A stretch of 64,000 nt of DNA from CBDFMR01 sp965249765 (GCA_965249765.1 CBDFMR010000005.1:372001-436000), one strand, 5' to 3'. Shown: positions 1-9,868, numbered from the stretch's first letter. Program-made: numbers and translations. Notes: generated by a model from the sequence alone, not told the origin.

Positions 1-491
1 ACAAGGCCCCCTTTCATCATTCCCAACATCTCTCCTATACTTGTGGTAATGATGACCTTGATGTCGGTCTTGTCAAGAATCTTCTCAAGGTTATGTGCGA
101 AGTTATCTGCAATCACAATGGCCTTCACTTCACTGTCTTTAAATTGATGTTCCATTTCTCTACATGTGTAGAGCGGGTTGGTATTGACGACTATGAGACC
201 AGCTTTCAGCGCACCGAATAGAGATATTGGATACTGGAGAAGATTGGGCATCATGATGGCTACTTTGTCACCTGCTTCTAGGCCACGCGATAAAAGATAG
301 GCACCAAATCTATCTGATAATTTATCTAATTTACTATACGGCATGGATACACCCATGTTGATAAAGGCGGTTTTCTTCTTGAATTTCTTGAAAACCTCAT
401 CATACAGATCCACCACAGAGCTGTACTCTTTGGAATTAATGTTGGCTGGTATGCCAGGTGGGTATTTATTGGACCACGGTCTACTACTCAT
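1..491 (-). CDS. fadD: AMP-forming long-chain acyl-CoA ligase, N-terminal part (runs off window)
   Basis: Partial gene read on the minus strand from an ATG at 491; it leaves the window at position 1, so about 163 residues are visible. The start reads MSSRPWSNKYPPGIPANIN, followed by segments typical of the N-terminal lobe of fatty acyl-CoA synthetases (DRFGAYLLSRGLEAGDKVAIMMPNLLQYPI, given here only in part, and VNTNPLYTCREMEHQFKDS). The family activates fatty acids with ATP and CoA for beta-oxidation or lipid synthesis. The ATP/AMP signature motif lies outside the window, so substrate class is inferred from the N-terminal resemblance only. It is divergent from the S1 gene. Confidence 0.85.
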   Translation of the reverse strand, partial: MSSRPWSNKYPPGIPANINSKEYSSVVDLYDEVFKKFKKKTAFINMGVSMPYSKLDKLSDRFGAYLLSRGLEAGDKVAIMMPNLLQYPISLFGALKAGLIVVNTNPLYTCREMEHQFKDSEVKAIVIADNFAHNLEKILDKTDIKVIITTSIGEMLGMMKGGL

Positions 492-654
492 TTCAGATCA
501 TTTAGCGTTGAAAGATACACACTTTACGTGTCAAGCGAAAGAGATGATAATACTAGTTATTATAATTTTTAAAACCCTTCTTATCGGCTCACACCTTAAC
601 GAAGATAATGCTTACAATATGAGTATAAAAGAGGATTAAAATCGCAATAAATCT

Positions 655-662
655 TACCTTTA
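655..662 (+). promoter_or_regulatory. Candidate -7 element of the S1 gene promoter
   Basis: TACCTTTA lies 66 bases upstream of the S1 start and differs from the Bacteroidota -7 consensus TAnnTTTG at the last base. No convincing -33 TTG was seen at the usual distance. The 237-base gap between the acyl-CoA ligase and S1 starts holds nothing else I can recognise. Confidence 0.3.
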
Positions 663-728
663 CGCTCCTTAATTTTATTTCTTAACCACTGATTGCGAAT
701 AGACGTGATCATACAAAACTGGATTCTC

Positions 729-3017
729 ATGTCTGAAGAAAAGAATCTTGAAAATAAAGATGCCTCAAATGAAGTAAAAGAGGCGGTTGAAGAAACAACC
801 AAAACTGTCGAAAAAACAGCGAAAGCAGTTGAAGAGACAACAGAAGAAACGAAAAAAGCGACTTATCCTGAGCCGCCACCACGTACTCCACATGATGATT
901 ATGACTGGACTGTAAGCAATAAGCATACGCTGGCTTATAGTGAAGACGAAATCGAAGCTTATCTCAAAGAATATGACAGTGCTCTCTCCTCAGTTAATGA
1001 GTATGAGATTATTAAAGGAAAGATCACCGCTATAAACGCTGGTGACGTTGTACTCGATGTTAGTTATAAGTCTGATGGTCTAGTATCACTATCTGAATTT
1101 CGTGATACACCAGATCTCAAAGTAGGGGACTACGTGGAAGTTTATCTTGAAAGCAAGGAAAACGATAAAGGACAGTTAGTTCTTTCTCGTAAGAAGGCCA
1201 AGCTAATGATGGCTTGGGATTCGCTAGTGGATTCTTACAAAAACGGAACTATTATTCAAGGTCATGTGATAAGCAAAACCAAAGGTGGACTTATTGTTGA
1301 CTGCCAGGGACTAGAAACCTTTTTACCTGGATCTCAGATAGACATCAAACCTATCATCGACTATGATTCATATGTCGGAAAGACAATGGAGTTTAAGGTT
1401 GTTAAGATCAATGCGGCTATCAAGAATGCCGTTGTTTCTCACAAAGCGCTTATCGAGAGTGATCTTGCCGAGCAAAGAGATGCCATCGTATCGGGTCTTG
1501 AAAAAGGTCAGGTCCTCGAGGGTCTTGTAAAGAATATTACCGACTTTGGAGCATTCATGGATCTGGGAGGTGTAGACGGGCTGCTTTATATCACTGATAT
1601 ATCATGGGGAAGAATCAATCATCCAAATGAAGTACTTGAGTTAAATCAAAAGCTTAATGTTGTAGTACTTGATTTTGATGACAACAAGAAGAGAATTTCT
1701 CTTGGTCTGAAGCAATTGCAACCACATCCATGGGAGGTGTTGACGGAAGACATTAAAGCAGAAGTCACTGTTAAAGGAAAGATTGTAAACATTGAAGACT
1801 ATGGTGCATTTCTTGAAATCACACCTGGTGTTGAAGGCTTGATACACGTTTCTGAGGTTACATGGAGCAATCAGCCAGTGAATGCAAGAGACTTTTTTAA
1901 TTTAGGAGAAGAGTATGAAGCTAAAATTGTGACCATAGATAGAGAGGATCGCAAGATGTCTCTCAGTATCAAGCAACTTTCTGAAGATCCATGGAACCAA
2001 ATCACTCAAAAATTTCCAGTAGAATCTACTCATAACGGGGAGGTGAAAAACTTAACCCCATATGGTGTATTTGTAGAACTAGAGCAGGGGATTGGTGGTA
2101 TGATCCACATATCGGACCTTTCTTGGACAAAGAGATTCTCACATCCATCAGAGTTTACTAAGGTGGGTGAGAAAATTGATATTACGATACTGGACATCGA
2201 TGAGGATAGCAGGAAGTTATCTCTTGGTCATAAGCAACTAGAAGAGAACCCATGGGACACTTTTGAAAATGTATTCCCTGTAGGTTCTTTCCATGAGGCA
2301 TTAATCATTCGTAAGGATGACAGAGGTGCCATAGTACAGCTTCCTTATGGTCTCGAGGCATATTGTCCGCCTAAGCATCTGAAGAAGGAAGATGGAAAAT
2401 TCGCGAAAGTTGAAGAAACTCTGACGTTTAAGGTGATTGAATTCAACCGTGACGACAAGAGAATATTAGTTTCTCACTCGAGATATTTAGAAGACATCAA
2501 AAGAGAAGCTACTGATTCTGTAAAAGGCGAAAAGAGAGAACAAAGAGAACAAGTAAGAAAGGATGTCAAGAAGCACACCTCGAGCAGTGAAAGAACTACC
2601 TTGGGTGAGTTGGATGTATTTTCTCAATTGAAAGAGCAGATGAGTGATGCAGCTGTCGCTGCTCCTAAACCAGAGCCGGTAGTAGAAACTCCCAAAGTGA
2701 AAGTGAAAGCGGAAGAGGAGAAAGTAGCTGAGAAAAAGCCGACAAAACCTAAGAAAGATGCCAAGGGTGATGACTTCAAAAAAATAGAAGGAATCGGTCC
2801 CAAGATTTCACAGATTATCCAGGACTCTGGCATTGTGACTTTTGAAGAGCTTGCTAATACTAATGCAGAGAAGATAAGAGCAACGCTAGAAGAAGCTGGT
2901 TCTCGATACAAAATGCATGACCCTACTACATGGCCAGAGCAATCAAGAATGGCTGCTGATGGCAAGTGGGATGAGTTGAAAACATGGCAAGATGAGCTAA
3001 AAGGTGGTAAGAAATAG
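729..3017 (+). CDS. rpsA: 30S ribosomal protein S1 with C-terminal helix-hairpin-helix extension
   Basis: A 762-residue S1 protein that binds mRNA on the small ribosomal subunit. Six S1 (OB-fold) repeats are visible, beginning near residues 95, 175, 260, 345, 430 and 515; the best conserved read DFGAFMDLGG, DYGAFLEITPG and PYGVFVELEQG. The N-terminus is acidic and Lys/Glu-rich. After a charged linker the last ~80 residues start with DDFKKIEGIGPKISQII, a helix-hairpin-helix motif not present in E. coli S1. The ATG at 729 (MSEEKN) is preferred to an in-frame ATG 36 bases upstream because it sits at a suitable distance from the candidate promoter and gives the usual acidic start. Followed by a strong terminator. 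Confidence 0.95.
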   Translation: MSEEKNLENKDASNEVKEAVEETTKTVEKTAKAVEETTEETKKATYPEPPPRTPHDDYDWTVSNKHTLAYSEDEIEAYLKEYDSALSSVNEYEIIKGKITAINAGDVVLDVSYKSDGLVSLSEFRDTPDLKVGDYVEVYLESKENDKGQLVLSRKKAKLMMAWDSLVDSYKNGTIIQGHVISKTKGGLIVDCQGLETFLPGSQIDIKPIIDYDSYVGKTMEFKVVKINAAIKNAVVSHKALIESDLAEQRDAIVSGLEKGQVLEGLVKNITDFGAFMDLGGVDGLLYITDISWGRINHPNEVLELNQKLNVVVLDFDDNKKRISLGLKQLQPHPWEVLTEDIKAEVTVKGKIVNIEDYGAFLEITPGVEGLIHVSEVTWSNQPVNARDFFNLGEEYEAKIVTIDREDRKMSLSIKQLSEDPWNQITQKFPVESTHNGEVKNLTPYGVFVELEQGIGGMIHISDLSWTKRFSHPSEFTKVGEKIDITILDIDEDSRKLSLGHKQLEENPWDTFENVFPVGSFHEALIIRKDDRGAIVQLPYGLEAYCPPKHLKKEDGKFAKVEETLTFKVIEFNRDDKRILVSHSRYLEDIKREATDSVKGEKREQREQVRKDVKKHTSSSERTTLGELDVFSQLKEQMSDAAVAAPKPEPVVETPKVKVKAEEEKVAEKKPTKPKKDAKGDDFKKIEGIGPKISQIIQDSGIVTFEELANTNAEKIRATLEEAGSRYKMHDPTTWPEQSRMAADGKWDELKTWQDELKGGKK

Positions 3018-3042
3018 TTGTAGCCGTGTATAAAGTACTAAT

Positions 3043-3071
3043 GGGAGGAAGTTTGCTTTCTCCCTTTTTTT
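3043..3071 (+). terminator. Rho-independent terminator after S1
   Basis: A 9-bp stem (GGGAGGAAG with CTTTCTCCC, one G-U pair) closes a TTTG loop and is followed by seven T residues. It ends the S1 transcript. Its T-tract reaches the last bases of the convergent gpmI reading frame, so the two genes are packed tail to tail with almost no spacer. Confidence 0.85.
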
Positions 3072-4614
3072 ATTCCCGATACTCAAATTTCACTAAGGCA
3101 GCACCTGTCATTTCCTTAGGAACTTCAATCCCCATAATGTGTAAAATAGTCGGAGCAATATCAGCCAAAACACCATCTACTATTGATGCAGATTTTTCCC
3201 CAACATAGATGACAGGTACCGGGCTAAGTGTATGAAAAGTATGAGGGCTACCGTCAGGATTGATCATGATATCTGCATTTCCATGGTCAGCGATAATTAT
3301 CATGTCGTAATTCTTCTCGGATAATAATGGCACAAGGTCAGTCAAACAACCATCAACAGTTTCTGCAGCCATCACAGCCGCGTCGAATATTCCTGTATGC
3401 CCGACCATATCCGTATTGGCAAAATTGACGACTACAAGATCCGGAGCATTCTCAGATACATGCTTCATCAAACCATCAGCTATATCACGTGCACTCATTT
3501 GCGGTTGAAGGTCATAGGTCGCTACTTTGGGGGAGGAAACCAGCAATCTCTTCTCACCCTTAAAGGGTTCTTCTTGTCCTCCTGAGAGGAAATACGTCAC
3601 ATGCGGGTACTTCTCTGTCTCTGCTGTTCTGACTTGCCTCAGGCCTTGATTCTGAATGACCTCACCGATGGTCATTTTTAGATTTTCATTTGAATACAAT
3701 ACCGATACTGCTTCAAATCCCTTATCATACATGGTCATGGTAGCCATGTCGATATCAAGTTTCCTCATGTCTTGATTAGGATGGTCTCTTTGTGTCAGAA
3801 CTTCAGTCAGCTGTCTGGGCCGATCGGTACGAAAATTGAAAAATATAACCACATCTCCATCGGCGATCCTCTGTATCTTATCTTCCCCGTCAGTAGCACA
3901 GAGCAGGGGATACATAAACTCATCTGTGATACCTTCTTGATATAATTCGGTAATAGTTGCCACGGCATCAGTTGTGGATTTATGTGCTACTCTACGAGTA
4001 AGAAGATTATAAGCCCGTTGTGTTCTTTCCCACCGCTTGTCTCTGTCCATGGCATAATATCTGCCAATAATAGAGGTCAGCGAGGCAGACTTATCCTGAG
4101 TAAATTCTAATATGTCCTTTACATAATCTTTGCCACTGTGTGGGTCAGTGTCTCGACCATCTAAGAAAGCATGGATATAAACATTTGTCAGTCCTTGTTT
4201 CTCTGACGCCCTGACCAAAGCCTTCAAGTGATTAATATGTGAATGAACCCCTCCGTCAGAGAGTAGGCCCATAAGGTGTACTTTTTTATTTCCTTTCTTG
4301 GCGTCATTAAGGAGTGCAACAAGTTCCACATTGGTGTAGAAAGAACCGTCTTCTATTGCTGAGTTGATCCTTGCCAATTCTTGATTTACGACTCTTCCTG
4401 CTCCTATATTGAGATGTCCAACCTCAGAATTTCCCATCTGACCGTCTGGCAAACCTACAGAAAGACCATGAGTCGTGAGCTCTGCATTGGGGTAATCTGC
4501 ATACAGTGTATCCACAAAAGGGGTATCAGCAACTGCAATAGCACTCCGATCAGGATCAGGCCCATGACCCCATCCATCCAATATAATCAGTGCACATTTC
4601 TTTGGTAAACGCAT
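3070..4614 (-). CDS. gpmI: 2,3-bisphosphoglycerate-independent phosphoglycerate mutase
   Basis: A 514-residue cytoplasmic enzyme that interconverts 3- and 2-phosphoglycerate in glycolysis, using two Mn ions and a phosphoserine intermediate. Seen: the N-terminal metal site LIILDGWG, the catalytic serine region GNSEVGHLNIGAGRVVNQ, the arginine-bearing FFNFRTDRPRQL, and the C-terminal metal site IADHGNAD followed by HTLSPVPVI. Length matches the family. The ATG at 4614 (MRLPKK) is chosen; a longer frame to 4695 adds 27 residues with no family resemblance. Convergent with S1, divergent from the DUF4783 gene. Confidence 0.95.
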   Translation of the reverse strand: MRLPKKCALIILDGWGHGPDPDRSAIAVADTPFVDTLYADYPNAELTTHGLSVGLPDGQMGNSEVGHLNIGAGRVVNQELARINSAIEDGSFYTNVELVALLNDAKKGNKKVHLMGLLSDGGVHSHINHLKALVRASEKQGLTNVYIHAFLDGRDTDPHSGKDYVKDILEFTQDKSASLTSIIGRYYAMDRDKRWERTQRAYNLLTRRVAHKSTTDAVATITELYQEGITDEFMYPLLCATDGEDKIQRIADGDVVIFFNFRTDRPRQLTEVLTQRDHPNQDMRKLDIDMATMTMYDKGFEAVSVLYSNENLKMTIGEVIQNQGLRQVRTAETEKYPHVTYFLSGGQEEPFKGEKRLLVSSPKVATYDLQPQMSARDIADGLMKHVSENAPDLVVVNFANTDMVGHTGIFDAAVMAAETVDGCLTDLVPLLSEKNYDMIIIADHGNADIMINPDGSPHTFHTLSPVPVIYVGEKSASIVDGVLADIAPTILHIMGIEVPKEMTGAALVKFEYRE

Positions 4615-4748
4615 ATTAATTAACGTTTCATTAATTGAATTGATGAACTTATAATAAATTAACCATTGTTTTAGTTGTGAAGAGTAGGAAAACATATAAA
4701 TCGAATCATTCTTAATAAAGAGGATTGTTCGATTTCAATAATACAATT

Positions 4749-5117
4749 ATGAAAAACCTATTAATTCTGGCTTTGGGGTTGATGTTGCAAGTAAGCTTGC
4801 AAGCACAGAGTGATCGTGTGTTTGACCTACTTGAATCCAAGAATATAAGTGCCCTAAGTGCATTGATGGCGGATGAAGTAGAACTATGCATTGAGGAAGG
4901 ACAAGATCTTATAGATAAGTCTGAAGCCCTTAAAAGCATAGAAATGCTACTCAATGACATAGAAGTGAAATCATGTGTCAAGATGCACAATGGCTCTACC
5001 AAGAAAGGTAGCTCAAGCTATCAGGTGGGCAAGTTAATTAGCACCAAAAAAGTGTACCGTGTCTTTGTTTATCTAGAAAACGAAGTTATCCAGGAGATTA
5101 GGTTTGATCCCTTTTAG
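4749..5117 (+). CDS. DUF4783 family exported protein
   Basis: A 122-residue protein beginning with a signal peptide (MKNLLILALGLMLQVSLQAQ), so it should leave the cytoplasm. The mature part has the size and pattern of DUF4783, a Bacteroidota family with an NTF2/SnoaL-like fold and no known function. The start at 4749 places the methionine directly before the Lys-rich signal peptide; an upstream in-frame start at 4725 would put eight residues in front of it. Its 3' end overlaps the convergent TIGR02757 gene by four bases. Confidence 0.75.
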   Translation: MKNLLILALGLMLQVSLQAQSDRVFDLLESKNISALSALMADEVELCIEEGQDLIDKSEALKSIEMLLNDIEVKSCVKMHNGSTKKGSSSYQVGKLISTKKVYRVFVYLENEVIQEIRFDPF

Positions 5118-5884
5118 TAACCTATCTGTTTCTGGTTTACCCCTAGACTAAATAATGCGAAGTCATAAATTACTGGATCCTGAGGGCATATCGTTCTCAA
5201 TGCTTCAGTGAGTTCTATAACGGCTTTCCAATCGTTTTGCTTTCTTGTAAGCAAACCTATTTGACGAGAAACTCTACCGACATGTACGTCTAGAGGTATG
5301 AATAGCGATGATGGGCTGATACGTTTCCATAGTCCAAAATCAACTCCAGCATCGTCATTTCTCACCATCCACCTCAAAAACATATTGAGCCTTTTACAAG
5401 TTGATCCTCTTGATGGACTTGGGATATGTTTTTTGGTGCGTTGTGGAGCTACATCAAGACTGAAAAAAAAGTCGTGAAAGTGAGATAGGCTAGCTTCGAG
5501 ATCATCGATATCAGAAATAAAAGCTTCCTCCAACGAATTATGATTGCGATAGAAGTATTGCAGAAATTCAAGAAAGTACAATGTATCGGTTGGTTGAAAC
5601 GTACGATGTTTGAAATTCAAAAAGCGAGATCGATCCTTCTCAGTATGGTTGACTATGAAATCATAAGGCGCATTATCCATCAACTTAAAAAGCTCTCTTG
5701 CCTTATTGATAATTGTCTTACGTTGTCCCCAGGATAAAACTGCCGTCCATAAACCACTGATCTCAATATCCTCCCTCTTAGAAAATGAGTGTGGTATTGA
5801 TATGGGATCTTTATCAATAAAACCTTGAGAATTGTATTTGAAGGTAAGGTCGTCTAAGTAAGATATAATGTCTTTACGCTCCAA
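5114..5884 (-). CDS. TIGR02757 family protein
   Basis: A 256-residue protein of the TIGR02757/DUF2400 family, widespread in Bacteroidota and related to helix-hairpin-helix DNA glycosylases, though no activity has been proven for it as far as I know. Family features seen are FKYNSQGFIDKDPISIPH near the N-terminus, LWTAVLSWGQRKTI, and the C-terminal stretch LFIPLDVHVGRVSRQIGLL followed by CPQDPVIYDFALFSLGV. The PLDVHVGR segment is in the position of the glycosylase HhH region. It lies 20 bases downstream of infB and may be its last operon partner. Confidence 0.85.
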   Translation of the reverse strand: MERKDIISYLDDLTFKYNSQGFIDKDPISIPHSFSKREDIEISGLWTAVLSWGQRKTIINKARELFKLMDNAPYDFIVNHTEKDRSRFLNFKHRTFQPTDTLYFLEFLQYFYRNHNSLEEAFISDIDDLEASLSHFHDFFFSLDVAPQRTKKHIPSPSRGSTCKRLNMFLRWMVRNDDAGVDFGLWKRISPSSLFIPLDVHVGRVSRQIGLLTRKQNDWKAVIELTEALRTICPQDPVIYDFALFSLGVNQKQIGY

Positions 5885-5904
5885 GAATGTGCCAGCTGCT
5901 AGTT

Positions 5905-8541
5905 TTATTTTTCAAGAGTTTGCTTGACTTCAATGATGTCGTATCCTTCAATGATATCACCGATTTTTAAATCGTTGAAATTCTTGATTGTAAGCCCACA
6001 TTCTGTTCCGTTACGGACTTCCTTCACATCATCTTTAAACCTCTTTAAGGTACTTAGCTCTCCAGTGACACCTTCCTTGATAGGAAATACGACTATGCCA
6101 TTCCTGATGAGTCTGACATTCGTTTTACGCGTGATCTTACCTTCTTGTACGTAGCATCCTGCGATGGTTCCTATTCTGCTAATCTTGAATATTTCCCTGA
6201 CTTCTACCTGAGCTACAATCTTCTCTTCTTTCTTGGCTTCTAGCATTCCTTCCATTGCTGCACGTATCTCCTCTATGGCCTCATAGATGATAGAATAGGT
6301 CTTAATCTCAACTCCTTCCTTTTCAGCAAGTTGCCTTGCTCCCATTGAGGGTCTTACCTGGAATCCTACAACGATGGCGTCAGAGGCAGATGCAAGGAGG
6401 ATATCCGATTCTACAATCTGTCCTACTGCCTTGTGGATGACATTGACCTGGATGGATTCTACTGATAGTTTGATCAGAGAGTCAGCGAGAGCTTCTATCG
6501 ATCCGTCAACATCGCCCTTGACGATAAGGTTGAGTTCTTTAAAAGATCCGATAGCCAATCGTCTTCCGATCTCATCTAGACTGATTCGCTTGCTTGCTCT
6601 ATTGGTCTGTTCCCGATCTATCTGTGATCTCTTCATGGCAAGTTGACGTGCATCTTGCTCAGAGTCAAGTTTCTTAAATTTCTCACCAGCCTGAGGGGCT
6701 CCGCTCAATCCAAGAACGAGTACTGGTGTCGATGGTCCAGCTTCTTTAACTTTCTTTCCTCGTTCATTAAACATGGCTTTTACACGACCCGAATGAGCAC
6801 CAGCGATGATGATATCTCCGTGTTTGAGTGTCCCATTTTGTACAAGGATCTTGGTTACATAACCTCTTCCTTTGTCCAATGAGGCCTCGATCACGGTACC
6901 TACGGCATTTCTGTTATAATTGGCCTTTAAGTCTAGTACTTCCGACTCGAGGAGGATCTTTTCTAACAATTGAGGGACATTATCCCCAGTCTTAGCTGAT
7001 ATGTCTTGAGACTGGTACTTTCCTCCCCATGCCTCTACCAGGAAATTCATCTCAGCAAGTTGTTGCTTTATTCTCTCTGGATCAGCACCATCCTTATCTA
7101 TCTTATTTATCGCAAAAACAATAGGTACTCCTGCTGCTGAGGCATGAGATATTGCTTCCTTGGTCTGAGGCATTATTTTGTCATCTGCTGCAATGAGGAC
7201 AACTACAACGTCGGTAACTTTAGCTCCTCTGGCTCTCATGGCTGTAAAAGCTTCGTGACCCGGTGTATCCAAGAAGGTTATTTTCTTCTTATCATCACCC
7301 ACGTAGACCTCATATGCCCCGATATGTTGAGTAATACCTCCGGCCTCACCAGCTGCAACATCAGCTTCTCTAATATTATCAAGTAATGATGTTTTTCCAT
7401 GATCTACGTGACCCATGACAGTGACGATAGGTGCTCGCGGTTCCAGATCAGCAGGATCATCTATGATATCCTCATCTTGATCATCGGCTTCTTCAGTATT
7501 AATAAAAGAAACCTCTCTTTTAAATTCCTCAGCTACCAACTCGATGATCTCAGCATCCAATCTCTGATTTATCGAGACGATTACTCCAAGATTCATACAA
7601 GTGGTTATTACTTCAGAGACCGGTACATTGAGTAGGCTTGCAAGCTCAGAAACTGAAACAAATTCAGTGAGTTCAAGAGCTGTTGTCACTGCCATCTCTT
7701 CTCTTATTTCTTGCTTCTCTCTCTTATCTACTCTATTCTCTCTACGTATTTTCTGTCTTTTGTTTTTTCCTCCTCCAGACAATCTAGCCATTGTAGCTTT
7801 GATCTTGTCCTCAATCTCTTTCTGAGAAACTACCTTTACCTCATCTCTAGTTTTTTTTCTAGATCCTTGACGACCTTCGAATTTAGAATAGTTAGAAGGA
7901 GCGACCTTTTTTCTTGTTCGTTTTCTCTTTCTTTTTTCACCACCAGCTTTAGCTTGCTTTTTCTCAGTATCAACCTTCTTGGCTGGCTTTTTCTCCGCTA
8001 GTTTATCAGCATCTACCTTGCCTAATATTTTGAGTCCTTGCAGTTGAGGTGTTTCTGCTCGTGTGATGACCACTTCTTCTTCAACCTCCTCTTCCTTTTT
8101 TGCTTCTTTTACCTCTTCTTTAGGTACCTCTTCTTTAGGTACCTCTTCTTTTTTCTTTGGATCGAGATCTATCTTGCCTACCACCTTTACACTTGGAGCA
8201 CTGGCTTTGGCTGTTATCACCTCCGGTTCTTCAATCTTCTCTTTTACAGGTTCTTCTACCTCTTCTTTAGGTGTCTCGACTACGGGTTCAGGTTCAGGTT
8301 TTGGCTCGGTTTTCCTTTCTTCCGTCTCACTACCCGGTCGTGTCCCTATGATCATTCGGTCAGCCATCTCCTTCTCCTGCATAGATTTGCTAAACTCCTT
8401 GAGGAGCTCATTATACATCTCATCCGACACCTTGGATGTAGGTTTATTCTCTATCTCGAAATCATGTTCGATCAAGAACTCTACAATTGTAGATGTCCCT
8501 ACATTCAATTCTTTGGCAATCTTTACTAACCGTTTTGACAT
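5905..8541 (-). CDS. infB: Translation initiation factor IF-2
   Basis: An 878-residue GTPase that brings initiator tRNA to the 30S subunit. An IF2_N domain opens the protein (MSKRLVKIAKELNVGTSTIV), followed by ~300 residues of Lys/Glu/Pro-rich linker, then the G domain with VTVMGHVDHGKTSLLD (G1), DTPGHEAF (G3) and NKID (G4), and the C-terminal beta-barrel domains. In the linker a 15-base unit repeated about 2.7 times in tandem (8111-8150) encodes repeated KEEVP, a likely site of length change between strains. Third gene of rimP-nusA-infB, 31 bases after nusA. Confidence 0.97.
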   Translation of the reverse strand: MSKRLVKIAKELNVGTSTIVEFLIEHDFEIENKPTSKVSDEMYNELLKEFSKSMQEKEMADRMIIGTRPGSETEERKTEPKPEPEPVVETPKEEVEEPVKEKIEEPEVITAKASAPSVKVVGKIDLDPKKKEEVPKEEVPKEEVKEAKKEEEVEEEVVITRAETPQLQGLKILGKVDADKLAEKKPAKKVDTEKKQAKAGGEKRKRKRTRKKVAPSNYSKFEGRQGSRKKTRDEVKVVSQKEIEDKIKATMARLSGGGKNKRQKIRRENRVDKREKQEIREEMAVTTALELTEFVSVSELASLLNVPVSEVITTCMNLGVIVSINQRLDAEIIELVAEEFKREVSFINTEEADDQDEDIIDDPADLEPRAPIVTVMGHVDHGKTSLLDNIREADVAAGEAGGITQHIGAYEVYVGDDKKKITFLDTPGHEAFTAMRARGAKVTDVVVVLIAADDKIMPQTKEAISHASAAGVPIVFAINKIDKDGADPERIKQQLAEMNFLVEAWGGKYQSQDISAKTGDNVPQLLEKILLESEVLDLKANYNRNAVGTVIEASLDKGRGYVTKILVQNGTLKHGDIIIAGAHSGRVKAMFNERGKKVKEAGPSTPVLVLGLSGAPQAGEKFKKLDSEQDARQLAMKRSQIDREQTNRASKRISLDEIGRRLAIGSFKELNLIVKGDVDGSIEALADSLIKLSVESIQVNVIHKAVGQIVESDILLASASDAIVVGFQVRPSMGARQLAEKEGVEIKTYSIIYEAIEEIRAAMEGMLEAKKEEKIVAQVEVREIFKISRIGTIAGCYVQEGKITRKTNVRLIRNGIVVFPIKEGVTGELSTLKRFKDDVKEVRNGTECGLTIKNFNDLKIGDIIEGYDIIEVKQTLEK

Positions 8542-8572
8542 AAAAAGTTTTACATTATACTAATATCGGATA

Positions 8573-9808
8573 TTACTCATCAAATTCACTCTTAAGTATC
8601 TTTAATACTTCATCTATCGTCTCCTCCTCTAAGTCTGTCCTTCTCACAAGCTCGTCACGTGACAACTCCATCACGCTTCTTGCCGTATCGCATCCTATAT
8701 TCTTAAGTGAGTCAATGATCCATCCTTCAATCTCATCAGAGAATTCGTCTAGATCGATGTCCTCTATTTCTATATCCTCATTGTCACGATATACATCAAT
8801 TTCATAGCCCGTAAGCTTACTTGCAAGCTTGATATTACTTCCACCTTTACCAATGGCCAATGAAACCTGATCTGGTTTTAGAAATACCGCAGCTCTATCA
8901 CTTGCTTCATCCAGTTTGATGCTCGTTACCCTTGCAGGAGTAAGTGCTCTCTGAATAAACAGAATATTGTTACTTGTATAATTGACAATGTCTATATTCT
9001 CATTTTTTAATTCTCTAACAATACCGTGAATTCTGGATCCCTTCATACCGACGCAAGCTCCTACCGGATCTATACGGTCATCATATGACTCTACCGCTAC
9101 TTTGGCTCTCTCTCCAGGTATTCTCACGATCTTCTTCACCGTAATCAATCCATCTTCTATTTCCGGAACCTCTTGTTCAAGCAGTTTCTCTAGAAAAATA
9201 CTTTCCGTACGAGATACAAGGACGACCGGATTATTATTACGCATTTCCACTCTCTTGATCACACCTCTGATCATGTCTCCTTTTCTGAAAAAATCACCTC
9301 TGATCATGTCGTTACGAGGAAGTACCAATTCATTCCCGGTAACATCATCCAAGATCAATACTTCCCTTTTCAATATCTGATGCACCTCTCCCAATACTAT
9401 CTCTCCTATTCGATCCATGTAACGCTTGTAGATCTCATCTTTTTCTAGTTCCATAATTCTTGAAACAAGAGTTTGTCTGGCTGCCATGATAGCTCGTCGC
9501 CCAAAATCTTCAAGCTCTAACTGTTCATAACATTCTTCACCTATTTCATAATCATCGTCTATAGATTGTGCTTCAGAAATAGATATCTGACTTCTCTCAT
9601 CCGTCACCTCACCGTCAGAGACAATTTCTCTCACCCTCCACATTTCGAGGTCTCCATTCTGAGTATTTACGATGACATCAAAATTTTCATCGGAGCCGTA
9701 TTTTTTTCGGATCAATGTCCTGAACACATCTTCCAATACCCTCACCATTGTGGGGCGATCTATGTTCTTGCCAGCTTTAAATTCCGAAAATGATTCAACC
9801 AAGTTCAT
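8573..9808 (-). CDS. nusA: Transcription termination/antitermination factor NusA
   Basis: A 411-residue RNA polymerase-binding factor acting on pausing, termination and antitermination. The N-terminal polymerase-binding domain (MNLVESFSEFKAGKNIDRPT), an S1 domain, and two KH domains (VGACVGMKGSRIHGIVREL and VSLAIGKGGSNIKLASKL) are visible. It ends in an acidic segment with one short helical repeat rather than the two acidic repeats of the longer E. coli protein, as is usual outside Proteobacteria. It lies 60 bases after rimP in the conserved rimP-nusA-infB order. Confidence 0.97.
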   Translation of the reverse strand: MNLVESFSEFKAGKNIDRPTMVRVLEDVFRTLIRKKYGSDENFDVIVNTQNGDLEMWRVREIVSDGEVTDERSQISISEAQSIDDDYEIGEECYEQLELEDFGRRAIMAARQTLVSRIMELEKDEIYKRYMDRIGEIVLGEVHQILKREVLILDDVTGNELVLPRNDMIRGDFFRKGDMIRGVIKRVEMRNNNPVVLVSRTESIFLEKLLEQEVPEIEDGLITVKKIVRIPGERAKVAVESYDDRIDPVGACVGMKGSRIHGIVRELKNENIDIVNYTSNNILFIQRALTPARVTSIKLDEASDRAAVFLKPDQVSLAIGKGGSNIKLASKLTGYEIDVYRDNEDIEIEDIDLDEFSDEIEGWIIDSLKNIGCDTARSVMELSRDELVRRTDLEEETIDEVLKILKSEFDE

Positions 9809-9868
9809 GCATAATAATATTTTGTATTTACATCATCAGATTATAGATATTTACCTATGTCATCAGAT

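Noticed and set aside
2624..2965. 113-codon minus-strand frame inside the S1 gene
   Set aside because: It lies wholly within a confident gene and has the composition of an antisense shadow.
7711..8563. Long open frames on the plus strand opposite the infB linker
   Set aside because: They are the mirror of the Lys/Glu-rich linker (giving Ser/Phe/Leu runs), have no family resemblance and overlap a certain gene.
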